From Thalassotalea hakodatensis (GTDB lineage Bacteria > Pseudomonadota > Gammaproteobacteria > Enterobacterales > Alteromonadaceae), in the NCBI RefSeq assembly GCF_030295995.1, contig NZ_AP027365.1, positions 682,001 through 746,000 on the forward strand: a DNA stretch of 64,000 bases. The letters run 5' to 3'. The notes beneath the pieces are model-generated. The model saw only the letters and a program-made list of their open reading frames with translations, searched no databases and had not been told where the DNA came from. Positions 18,318 to 30,228 of this stretch are shown in pieces. A program made the translations under genes and the position numbers. Within the stretch, counting starts at the first letter, position 1. Every line of letters starts with the position of its first letter.

Positions 18318-19769
18318 ATGATCAAAAATTATCTAACTATTGCGATACTCATATCGCTAATCACTAATAGTGCTAAAGCGGAAGAGCATCAGCACTTTAT
18401 AGACAAGCCATACTCGCCGTCTTTCCAGGCAAAAGATACCTTATCGTTGACGGAAGCAATTACAATAGCTGAAAAAAATGATCCTTGGCTTCATGGCAAT
18501 CGGTTAAATCAACAAGCGATTAACCATAGAAGTATTGCTGCTGGTACATTGCCAGATCCTAAGGTGTCAATAGGCATGATGAACCTACCTATCGATTCTT
18601 GGAATACCGAACAAGAGGGCATGACACAATTAAAAGTCGGTGTCTCTCAAATGTTTCCTCGTGGAGATAGTTTGGCGATTAAACAAAATCAATTGAAGCT
18701 TGAAGCAACTAAATTTCCATTAATGCGAAAAAATCGTCAAGCGACTGTGAAAAGCACCGTTTCACAGTTATGGCTTGATGCTTATTTAGCCCAGCGAATT
18801 ATTGAGCTTATCGAGAATGATTGGGCTTTGTTCGAACAGATTGCCGAAGTGGCGCAAGTGAGCTATTCAAACGTTGTAGGGAAAACTCGTCAACAAGATG
18901 TTATTCGTGCGCAATTAGAAATTGTGCAACTTGAAGATAGATTAATGCTTGAGAAGCAACAATTAGAAACTGCCATTGCACGTTTAAATGAATGGTTGCA
19001 TGTTTATGACGCTAATAATGTCGCCCAAACGTTTAATTTTGACGCACAAGCCTTGGTATTTAATGTTTCATCGCAACTGCCCGAGATTCGATTAAAGCAA
19101 CCCGAATTACTTAAAGCAGCAAAATATTCCCGTAATCGTTTGGCAAAAGTATTGTTAAATCACCCTGCTTTGCTAATGATTGATGTCAAGCAACAAGTCG
19201 TTGAAAAAAATGTGGTGCTAGCAAAACAGCAATATAAGCCGCAATGGGGGGTAAATGCCAGTTATAGTTATCGAGATAATATGCCATCTGGTGATAGTCG
19301 TGCTGATTTGTTTTCAGTAGGCGTCACCTTTGATTTACCTTTATTTACTGATAACAAACAAGATCAACAAGTATCGGCATCCATTGCCGAATCTGCCGCG
19401 GTAAAAACGGAGAAGTTATTATTAACAAAGCAGATGATTAGTGCAGTTGAGCAAGAAACAAGACAGCTAAGGCGACTTTCAGAGCGACAAAAGTTATATC
19501 AACAGCAATTGCTTAAACAAACGCATAATCAAGCTGAAGCGTCACTTACTGCTTATACCAATGATGATGGTGATTTTTCAGAAGTGGTAAGAGCAAGGAT
19601 CACACAATTAAACACAAAAATAGCAGCACTAAAAATTGACGTTGAAGCACTGAAATCAGTTGCTCGTATCAATTATTTTTTCACCCACGCTGATGACACA
19701 TCACGTCAACTTACACCACACACTAAAAACGTTAACACTGCACTTACTCAGCAACTTGGAGATCAATAA
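18318..19769 (+). CDS. cusC: Outer-membrane efflux protein of the TolC/CusC type
   Basis: A 483-residue TolC-superfamily protein. A signal peptide (MIKNYLTIAILISLITNSAKA) is followed by LSLTEAITIAEKNDPWL, then two long coiled-coil-rich halves typical of the periplasmic tunnel (for example residues 160-230 and 370-450). ATG 18318 is chosen over an upstream TTG because GGAGG stands just before it. The stop overlaps the ATG of the adaptor gene. As in cus operons, it would form the outer-membrane exit of a tripartite metal pump. Confidence 0.85.
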   Translation: MIKNYLTIAILISLITNSAKAEEHQHFIDKPYSPSFQAKDTLSLTEAITIAEKNDPWLHGNRLNQQAINHRSIAAGTLPDPKVSIGMMNLPIDSWNTEQEGMTQLKVGVSQMFPRGDSLAIKQNQLKLEATKFPLMRKNRQATVKSTVSQLWLDAYLAQRIIELIENDWALFEQIAEVAQVSYSNVVGKTRQQDVIRAQLEIVQLEDRLMLEKQQLETAIARLNEWLHVYDANNVAQTFNFDAQALVFNVSSQLPEIRLKQPELLKAAKYSRNRLAKVLLNHPALLMIDVKQQVVEKNVVLAKQQYKPQWGVNASYSYRDNMPSGDSRADLFSVGVTFDLPLFTDNKQDQQVSASIAESAAVKTEKLLLTKQMISAVEQETRQLRRLSERQKLYQQQLLKQTHNQAEASLTAYTNDDGDFSEVVRARITQLNTKIAALKIDVEALKSVARINYFFTHADDTSRQLTPHTKNVNTALTQQLGDQ

Positions 19770-21517
19770 TGCAAGCTAATCATAAAATCATTATCGCTGT
19801 TATTGCAGGTGTTGCACTAGGAGCTAGTACGTTGAGTGTTTTACAAAATAGTGGGTCGAATGATAATAACTCATCTACAGCATTATCAGAGAAAAAACCT
19901 TTATATTGGGTAGCACCAATGGATGCGAATTATCGCCGAGATCAACCTGGAAAATCTCCCATGGGCATGGATTTAATTCCGGTATATGAACAAGCTAACT
20001 CAGCAAATGAACATGTCCTAGGGGCAGTAAAAATTTCTCCTCATGTAGTGAATAACCTTGGGGTGCGTACCGAGCCTGTTGCATTAAAAACTATGCATAG
20101 CGAAATTTCAACGGTTGGCTATGTTCAATATGATGAAAATGCGTTGGTGCATATTCACCCACGTGTCGATGGTTGGATAGAAAAACTGTATGTTAAAACG
20201 GCAGGTGATCCTGTTGAAAAAGGGCAATCACTCTATACCTTGTATTCACCACAGCTTGTGAATGCGCAAGAAGAGTTTTTAATCGCGTTGAAACGCAATA
20301 ACAAGTCGATAATTATAGCAGCGAAAGAACGTTTAACGGCGTTACAGTTATCTGCTGAATTTATCAAAACACTCGAAAAAACCGGTAAAGTTAAACAACA
20401 TGTGACGTTTTATTCACCGCAAGCTGGGGTTGTTGATGATCTACAAATCAGAGAGGGTTTCTACGTACAGCCGGGAAATACATTATTAAGTATCGGAAAA
20501 CTTGATCAGGTTTGGGTGGAAGCTGAAGTTTTCGAACGAGATATTGCTTTAATTAAGCAAGGGCTTGATGTGACGATGACGCTCGATTCTCTGCCGGGTA
20601 AAAAGTGGACTGGAATGGTTGATTATGTTTACCCCACGTTAAATAGTGAAACGCGAACATTACGCGTAAGGTTAAAATTTAATAATCCAGAACATCAATT
20701 AAAACCTAATATGTTCGCGCAGGTAACCATTCATGCTAACCCAACTAACCGCGCTATCTTAGTACCTACAGAAGCTGTGATCCGCACCGGTAAGCAAGAT
20801 CGTGTTGTGCTTGCATTGGGCGAAGGGCAGTTTAAATCTGTCGAAGTGACTATTGGTCGCGTCGATAAACATCATATCGAGATTTTAAATGGATTGGATG
20901 AAAAGGATGTTGTGGTTACTTCTGCACAATTTTTAATTGATTCTGAGTCCAGTAAATCGTCAGATTTTAAACGTATGAGTCATGATAAAGTGCCCAACTC
21001 AGTGTGGATGCAAGGAAAAGTAAACCATGTAATGGCTGCACATGGCATGGTTAATATTACTCATGAACCGGTAGCAGCTTGGGATTGGCCCGAAATGACC
21101 ATGGACTTCAATGTTGCTCAAGGTGTTGATATAGATACGCTAATGTCTGGACAGCTGTTGCATTTTGAAGTTAGCAAAGTTGATGACGGCGGTTTCGTCA
21201 TTACAGGCATTCATATTATCTCACAACCTGAAACTGCCGATGAGCCAGTTTCTTCGGCGACGGTTAACGGTGTGGTAAATCATATCGACCATGACACGAG
21301 AGTGATTAATATTAGCCGTGAAGCCATTGAAAAATGGGATAGACCAGCCGCCACTATGGATTTTATCGTTGATGAAACAATCGATTTACAGGCATTTTCA
21401 AACGATGAGCAAGTCACCTTCACGTTTGAAATACATGATGACTTTATTATCGTTGAACTGAGTTCTACTCGTGACAATAGTCACCAGCAGCATAGCAATC
21501 ACAACCAACACAACTAA
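19769..21517 (+). CDS. cusB: CusB-like periplasmic adaptor with heavy-metal-binding and two CusF domains
   Basis: A 582-residue membrane-fusion protein, longer than CusB (about 400) through additions at both ends. After an N-terminal anchor come a heavy-metal-binding segment (YWVAPMDANY, then PMGMDLIPVY), the barrel-sandwich/lipoyl and beta-barrel domains (about 80-400), and two C-terminal CusF-like domains. The first CusF domain keeps the copper set with exact family spacing: H432, W440, M443, M445. In the second the equivalent positions are R517, R525, A528 and M530, so three of four ligands are lost. The tail is His-rich. The adaptor bridges CusC and CusA and here carries its own metallochaperone module. 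Confidence 0.88.
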   Translation: MQANHKIIIAVIAGVALGASTLSVLQNSGSNDNNSSTALSEKKPLYWVAPMDANYRRDQPGKSPMGMDLIPVYEQANSANEHVLGAVKISPHVVNNLGVRTEPVALKTMHSEISTVGYVQYDENALVHIHPRVDGWIEKLYVKTAGDPVEKGQSLYTLYSPQLVNAQEEFLIALKRNNKSIIIAAKERLTALQLSAEFIKTLEKTGKVKQHVTFYSPQAGVVDDLQIREGFYVQPGNTLLSIGKLDQVWVEAEVFERDIALIKQGLDVTMTLDSLPGKKWTGMVDYVYPTLNSETRTLRVRLKFNNPEHQLKPNMFAQVTIHANPTNRAILVPTEAVIRTGKQDRVVLALGEGQFKSVEVTIGRVDKHHIEILNGLDEKDVVVTSAQFLIDSESSKSSDFKRMSHDKVPNSVWMQGKVNHVMAAHGMVNITHEPVAAWDWPEMTMDFNVAQGVDIDTLMSGQLLHFEVSKVDDGGFVITGIHIISQPETADEPVSSATVNGVVNHIDHDTRVINISREAIEKWDRPAATMDFIVDETIDLQAFSNDEQVTFTFEIHDDFIIVELSSTRDNSHQQHSNHNQHN

Positions 21518-21528
21518 GTGAGACTGAT

Positions 21529-24500
21529 ATGATAGAACGTATAATTCATTGGTCAGTCTTTAATCGCTTTTTTGTGTTATTGACGACATTAATTATCATT
21601 GGTATGGGTGTATTTGCCTTTAAAAACACCCCTGTTGACGCGTTACCAGATTTATCTGATGTGCAGGTGATCATTAAAACATCCTATCCAGGACAAGCCC
21701 CTCATGTGGTTGAGGATCAAGTTACTTACCCATTAACCACCGCCATGTTATCAGTGCCTGGGGCACAAACTGTGCGAGGGTATTCATTTTTTGGCGATTC
21801 CTACGTTTATATTATCTTTGACGATAACACCGATCTTTATTGGGCGCGTTCACGCGTCTTAGAATATTTGTCTCAGGTAGCTGCTAATTTACCTAGTTCA
21901 GCGAAACCCCAATTAGGCCCTGATGCTACCGGTGTTGGTTGGGTGTATCTCTATGCGCTTGTTGATAAAACAGGAAAGCACGATATTAGCCAGTTACGAA
22001 GTCTTCAAGATTGGTTTCTAAAGTATGAGTTACAAACCGTTGAAGGTGTTTCAGAAGTTGCTGCTGTAGGCGGAATGGTCAAACAATACCAAGTTGTTGT
22101 TGACCCCGATAAACTGCGCGCTTATGACCTGCCGCTGAGTTTAATTCAAACGGCAATTAAACAAGGTAATCAAGAAGTAGGAGCATCAGTGGTTGAAATG
22201 GCTGAAGCCGAATACATGGTAACGACTTCTGGTTATATTCAATCAATCAGTGATTTAAGTGCCATTCCACTCGGTTTAAATGCCAATGGTACACCTTTAC
22301 TCTTAGGTGATATAGCAGACATCAATCTAGGGCCACAAATGCGTCGTGGTATTGCTGAACTTAATGGTGAAGGTGAGGTTGTCGGAGGCGTGGTGGTAAT
22401 GCGTTATGGAGAAAATGCTCAGCAAACCATCGACGGGGTAAAGGCAAAGCTTAATGAACTACAGGATGGTTTGCCTGACGGTGTTGAAATTGTCACTGTT
22501 TATGATCGCTCAAGACTGATTGAAAGCGCGGTGGATAACCTTTGGTCAAAGCTCGTTGAAGAGTTAGCAATTGTTGCACTTGTATGCGTGGTTTTTCTTT
22601 TTCACGTGCGTTCATCAATGGTAGCCATTGTCACTTTACCACTAGGTATTTTAGTGTCATTTATCATCATGTATTACCAAGGGATCAATGCCAATATCAT
22701 GTCTTTAGGCGGTATAGCGATTGCCATTGGCGCAATGACTGATGGCGCTATTGTCATGATTGAAAACATGCATAAACATATAGAAAAAACGCCGCTTACT
22801 AAAGAAAATCGCTGGCAAATAGTCGCGAAATCAGCGTCTGAAGTTGGGCCTGCATTATTCTTTAGTTTGCTTATTATCACCGTTAGTTTTTTACCTGTTT
22901 TCATTCTTGAAGCACAAGAAGGCAGAATGTTTGCTCCACTTGCTTATACCAAAACCTATGCAATGGCAGCTTCAGCAGGCTTAGCCATTACATTAACGCC
23001 TGTGTTAATGGGATATTTTATTCGCGGAAAAATTATTTCCGAACAGAAAAACCCCGTAAATAGAGTGCTTGTTGCGATTTATCAGCCACTTTTGAAAAAG
23101 GTGTTAACCTATCCAAAAACAACACTTATCGCAGCCTTTGCTATCACTTGTATAGGCTTTTTACCGTTAGATGAAATAGGCACTGAATTTATTCCGCCAT
23201 TAGATGAAGGCGATCTGATGTATATGCCGACTACCTATCCCGGTATCTCTATCGGTAAAGCGCGAGAGTTATTACAGCAAACAGATAAATTGATACGTAC
23301 TGTGCCTGAAGTGGAAACTGTGTTTGGGAAGGTCGGCCGCGCAGAAACTGCGACAGACCCCGCGCCACTTACGATGATTGAAACGTTCATTCAATTAAAG
23401 CCCCAGTCACAATGGCGTGAAGGCGTAACAACAGAAAGCTTAAAACAAGAGTTTGATCAGTTAGTACAATTTCCTGGTTTAACGAATGCTTGGGTTATGC
23501 CGATTAAAACACGTATCGATATGCTAGCCACAGGCATTAAAACCCCAGTGGGTATCAAAGTCGCAGGTAGTGATATTAAGGTGATCCAAGAGATTGGCCA
23601 ACAATTGGAAGCCGTGCTTAAAGATCACCCTGGTACCGTGTCGGTTTATTCTGAACGTGTTGCCGGTGGTCGATATATTAAAGTGGATATTGATCGGATA
23701 AAAGCTGCCCGTTACGGTTTAAATATTGCTGATGTACAACAAGTCGTTGCTACAGCGATTGGCGGTATGAACGTTGCCCAAACGATTGAAGGCCTTGAGC
23801 GCTATCCGATTAATTTACGATACCCGCAAGACTATCGGGATTCGTCAGAGCAGCTACAGAAGTTACCCGTTGTTACCCCTAACGGTTTGCGCATAGCGTT
23901 AGCAGATGTTGCTAAAGTGTATATTGAAGATGGCCCACCGAGTATTAAAAGTGAGAATGCTCGCATCAACGGTTGGACATTTATCGATATTAAAGATGTG
24001 GATATTGGTAGTTATGTTGAAGGGGCGAAGGCAAAAGTGGCTAGTGAAATTGATTTACCTGCCGGTTATTCAATTACGTGGGCAGGACAATATGAATATA
24101 TGCAACGAGCCCAAGAGAAGTTGAGCTACGTGTTGCCATTAACGTTGGCGATCATTGTTGTGCTGTTGTATTTGAACTTTAGAAGCTTTGCTGAAGTTGC
24201 CATTATTATGGGAACGCTACCACTTGCCATGATTGGTGGCATTTGGCTGATGTACATAGAAGGTTTTAACTTTTCTGTTGCGGTGGGGGTGGGTTTTATT
24301 GCCCTGGCTGGTGTTTGCGTTGAAATAGGCGTGATTATGCTTGTGTATTTAAATCAAGCCCTGAAAGAAGCGAAAGAAAAAGCCGTAGAACAGCACCGTG
24401 ACTTTGACTCTGCCGCTTTAATAGAGGCCATTATGCAAGGTGCAGGCTTACGTGTTCGTCCGGTAATGATGACGGTAGCCACCATTATTATCGGCTTGCT

Positions 24501-24654
24501 GCCAATACTCTACGGTAGTGGTACGGGCTCCGAAGTCATGAGTCGAATTGCTGCCCCTATGGTAGGAGGCATGGTAAGTGCGGTGTTATTAACATTACTT
24601 GTGTTACCTGCGGTATACTTTTTATGGCATAAATCCTTACTCATTAAAGGTTAA
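21529..24654 (+). CDS. cusA: CusA-like heavy-metal efflux RND transporter
   Basis: A 1041-residue HME-RND pump of the expected length with 12 membrane helices. The N-terminus IIHWSVFNRFFVLLTTLIII, VDALPDLSDVQVIIKTSYPG, and the AIGAMTDGAIVMIEN helix with proton-relay acidic residues are typical of CusA/SilA. The segment RIDMLATGIKTPVGIKVAG contains a Met in the region that binds Cu(I)/Ag(I) in CusA. It lies 11 bases after cusB with AGTGAG before its ATG. Monovalent copper or silver is favoured over Zn/Co/Ni because of the CusF domains and the His/Met-rich protein in the same cluster. Confidence 0.92.
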   Translation: MIERIIHWSVFNRFFVLLTTLIIIGMGVFAFKNTPVDALPDLSDVQVIIKTSYPGQAPHVVEDQVTYPLTTAMLSVPGAQTVRGYSFFGDSYVYIIFDDNTDLYWARSRVLEYLSQVAANLPSSAKPQLGPDATGVGWVYLYALVDKTGKHDISQLRSLQDWFLKYELQTVEGVSEVAAVGGMVKQYQVVVDPDKLRAYDLPLSLIQTAIKQGNQEVGASVVEMAEAEYMVTTSGYIQSISDLSAIPLGLNANGTPLLLGDIADINLGPQMRRGIAELNGEGEVVGGVVVMRYGENAQQTIDGVKAKLNELQDGLPDGVEIVTVYDRSRLIESAVDNLWSKLVEELAIVALVCVVFLFHVRSSMVAIVTLPLGILVSFIIMYYQGINANIMSLGGIAIAIGAMTDGAIVMIENMHKHIEKTPLTKENRWQIVAKSASEVGPALFFSLLIITVSFLPVFILEAQEGRMFAPLAYTKTYAMAASAGLAITLTPVLMGYFIRGKIISEQKNPVNRVLVAIYQPLLKKVLTYPKTTLIAAFAITCIGFLPLDEIGTEFIPPLDEGDLMYMPTTYPGISIGKARELLQQTDKLIRTVPEVETVFGKVGRAETATDPAPLTMIETFIQLKPQSQWREGVTTESLKQEFDQLVQFPGLTNAWVMPIKTRIDMLATGIKTPVGIKVAGSDIKVIQEIGQQLEAVLKDHPGTVSVYSERVAGGRYIKVDIDRIKAARYGLNIADVQQVVATAIGGMNVAQTIEGLERYPINLRYPQDYRDSSEQLQKLPVVTPNGLRIALADVAKVYIEDGPPSIKSENARINGWTFIDIKDVDIGSYVEGAKAKVASEIDLPAGYSITWAGQYEYMQRAQEKLSYVLPLTLAIIVVLLYLNFRSFAEVAIIMGTLPLAMIGGIWLMYIEGFNFSVAVGVGFIALAGVCVEIGVIMLVYLNQALKEAKEKAVEQHRDFDSAALIEAIMQGAGLRVRPVMMTVATIIIGLLPILYGSGTGSEVMSRIAAPMVGGMVSAVLLTLLVLPAVYFLWHKSLLIKG

Positions 24655-24679
24655 TGTTTTAGTGCTTTTAAGAAGTAAT

Positions 24680-24711
24680 AGAGTCAGTGGTATGGTCATT
24701 GACTCTTTTTT
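24680..24711 (+). terminator. Terminator after cusA
   Basis: AGAGTCA ... TGACTCT with a T6 run, 25 bases after cusA. The remaining gap up to 24975 is AT-rich without a supported gene. Confidence 0.8.
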
Positions 24712-24975
24712 GGGATTGTTTGTAAATCAGTTTTCATTGTTGGAGTTAGTGTCAATGAGGTTAAACTGTAATAGTTAGATGATCTTAATTTTAAATGTAC
24801 CTGACCCCTTTTATTTTTCTTGTATATACAATTTGTGTTTGGCGCATTAAAATACTTCACATAAAAGGTTCTACGTTTTGCTATTTTACGTTCAAAAAAC
24901 AGCGTGTGACGTTTACACTAAAAGGGTATTGCACATTGAATGTTTGCGTTGAAATACCCATCAAAAGGAATAGCT

Positions 24976-26040
24976 ATGTTTTTGGTCTCATCAGAAAAAC
25001 AATACTTAACACCATACTTTCAAAAAAGAGCAGGTGAGCAACGTCTTGGTGAAGTGATAAAAACCGTTGAATCTATGACCGATGGTGATCTTGTTACGAC
25101 ACTAAAAATGTTAAAAGCTGATGGCGTAAAATACATTTTACTTGGTGTTCCAGAAGATATAGGGCCACGAGCAAACTTAGGTAAAGCCGGTGCTGATAAA
25201 GGTTGGAAAGCGTTCTTAGCCAAGTTTTGTGCGTTACAACAAAACGACTTTATTCGTGGTGAGCAAATTGCGGTGCTTGGTCATGTGTATTGTGAAGATC
25301 TTCAAAAAGAAAGTGAACACTTACACACCTCTAGCGAAAAGCAACTTGGAGCAATGAGGAACTTAGTGAGTGAGTTAGATCACCGTGTTAGTCAAGTATG
25401 TCAGGTTATTTTTGCCGAGCAACTAATTCCCATTGTCATTGGTGGCGGGCATAATAACGCTTACCCAATCATTAAAGCGGCCAGCCAAAGTAGGCATGCT
25501 CCCATAAGTGCAATAAATTTAGATCCACATACTGATTTTAGAGCACCAGAAGGGCGTCATAGTGGCAATGGCTTTAGTTATGCTGCTAAACAAGGCTTAT
25601 TAAACCGCTATTTTTCGTTAGGTATGCATGAATTAAAAAATTCAAAAGCAAATATTCAAGCTCTTCATGACTTTGGTTTTAAATGGGTTAGCTATCAAGA
25701 TATTTGGGTTAGACGAAATCAAGATTTCAGATCGGCGTTACAAGCAGGACAAGAATATTTAAACGAAGTTGAACAAGCGATAGGCATTGAAGTTGATGTA
25801 GATAGCATCTCTTTTGTGCCTGCAAGCGCGTATACCAATTGTGGTATCAGTGTGCAAGATGCAGAATATTTTGTCTACAGCATGGGCTTGGAGCCTGAAA
25901 GCTGTTATTTACATTTAGCAGAAGGCGCGCCTGTTCAACACCCAAGTGGTATTGAAGCTGGCATGAATGATATTGGGCAACTCTATGCCTCACTGGTGGT
26001 GAGTTTTATACAAGCTAAACAGCGTGGCAACAACGAATAG
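24976..26040 (+). CDS. Ureohydrolase (arginase/formimidoylglutamase family)
   Basis: A 354-residue member of the arginase/agmatinase/formimidoylglutamase fold. The manganese ligands are all present: GGGHNNAYP (His), NLDPHTDFRAPEGRHSGNG (Asp-His-Asp) and EVDVDS (two Asp). Length is somewhat above the usual ~300-320 owing to an N-terminal extension. ATG 24976 is chosen because AAAGGAA precedes it; an upstream in-frame ATG at 24940 has no such site. Formimidoylglutamase is the closest guess from the RHSGNGFSYA segment, but no hut genes are near, so the substrate (formiminoglutamate, arginine or another guanidine) is undecided. It is on its own transcript. Confidence 0.8.
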   Translation: MFLVSSEKQYLTPYFQKRAGEQRLGEVIKTVESMTDGDLVTTLKMLKADGVKYILLGVPEDIGPRANLGKAGADKGWKAFLAKFCALQQNDFIRGEQIAVLGHVYCEDLQKESEHLHTSSEKQLGAMRNLVSELDHRVSQVCQVIFAEQLIPIVIGGGHNNAYPIIKAASQSRHAPISAINLDPHTDFRAPEGRHSGNGFSYAAKQGLLNRYFSLGMHELKNSKANIQALHDFGFKWVSYQDIWVRRNQDFRSALQAGQEYLNEVEQAIGIEVDVDSISFVPASAYTNCGISVQDAEYFVYSMGLEPESCYLHLAEGAPVQHPSGIEAGMNDIGQLYASLVVSFIQAKQRGNNE

Positions 26041-26055
26041 TTACAAATAAATGCT

Positions 26056-26784
26056 TTAGGCTTTTGCTTCAGCTTCTGAGCGAATGATGGCTTCATCAAT
26101 AAGTTTCAACGTGGCAGATTGTGTTGTCATGGCAAACTCATATGCTTTAGCTGCTTCACCATTTTTGATTGCTGCAAATAAATCGGCATGTGCTTGGTAT
26201 TCGAGCTCTGTGACCGGCTTTATACGATTGGTGTAACGTAAATTTACTTGTAAGGCGATTTCAATAAAGTTTTCTAATTGTATGAAAAATGGATTTTTAG
26301 TAGCATTTAACACGGCTTTATGAAATTTCACATCAGCGTGATGAGTCGCTTCAGCGTCGTTATTCACCTCTGCTAGTTGCATATTTGATAGGGCTTGCTC
26401 GATATTTTCAAAATCTTCCGCGGTTGCATACTGCGCTGCTAAGTATGCGGCTTGTGCTTCAACAGGCTGTCTTAATTGCATAAAATGGCGCAGCATATAC
26501 AAATCAGGCTTACCGACTAATATCCAACCGAGCACGTCTGTGTCAAACAAGTTCCATTTATTTTGTTCTGCGACTTGAATGCCTTTGCGTGGCCGTGAAC
26601 TGATTAAGCCTTTTGCGGTTAGCATTTTGACCGCTTCGCGGGTTGCATTACGGCTAATATCGTAAACTTCGCCTAATTCAGCTTCAGACGGGAGTTTATC
26701 TCCGACTTTGTATTTACCTTTTAAAATTGAACGGCCAAGCTCGTGTACAAGTTGTTGTGTTAAATTTAAGTGCCTAGCGTCCAT
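26056..26784 (-). CDS. GntR/FadR-family transcriptional regulator
   Basis: A 242-residue regulator. The N-terminal winged helix has LGRSILKGKYKVGDKLPSEA and YDISRNATREAVKML; the C-terminal FCD domain (about 90-230) has a metal/ligand site with Asp and His (HHADVKFHKAVLNAT). FCD regulators of this kind respond to small acids or sugar derivatives and usually repress the neighbouring pathway. It is transcribed away from the beta-galactosidase gene, 242 bases apart. A near-palindrome overlaps the likely -10 box of that gene, which supports local control. Confidence 0.88.
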   Translation of the reverse strand: MDARHLNLTQQLVHELGRSILKGKYKVGDKLPSEAELGEVYDISRNATREAVKMLTAKGLISSRPRKGIQVAEQNKWNLFDTDVLGWILVGKPDLYMLRHFMQLRQPVEAQAAYLAAQYATAEDFENIEQALSNMQLAEVNNDAEATHHADVKFHKAVLNATKNPFFIQLENFIEIALQVNLRYTNRIKPVTELEYQAHADLFAAIKNGEAAKAYEFAMTTQSATLKLIDEAIIRSEAEAKA

Positions 26785-26924
26785 GAGTTACCTTTTACTG
26801 AATTCTAAAGCAGATTTTAGTCTGCATAATGTGCTGATAATAAATGAGTAATTTACTTTACTCCAGTAATAACTACACAATTGGTATATTAAATACTATA
26901 AATGATAAAAATGTTATTTAATAA

Positions 26925-30176
<3,252 letters not shown>

Positions 30177-30182
30177 AGACTT

Positions 30183-30207
30183 TGGCGAGTCTGTATTAGG
30201 CTCGCCA
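30183..30207 (+). other. Intergenic hairpin between the beta-galactosidase and the fusion gene
   Basis: TGGCGAG ... CTCGCCA with an 11-base loop and no U-tract. It is more likely an mRNA-stability or processing hairpin than a terminator. Confidence 0.4.
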
Positions 30208-30228
30208 TATAACCGTTAAGAGATAACC

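Noticed and set aside
24795-25037. 80-codon frame before the ureohydrolase
   Set aside because: It overlaps the ureohydrolase in another frame, with low-complexity composition and no ribosome-binding site.
30183-30207. Terminator between the beta-galactosidase and the kinase-lyase fusion
   Set aside because: The hairpin lacks a U-tract and the genes are only 52 bases apart, so co-transcription is still favoured.
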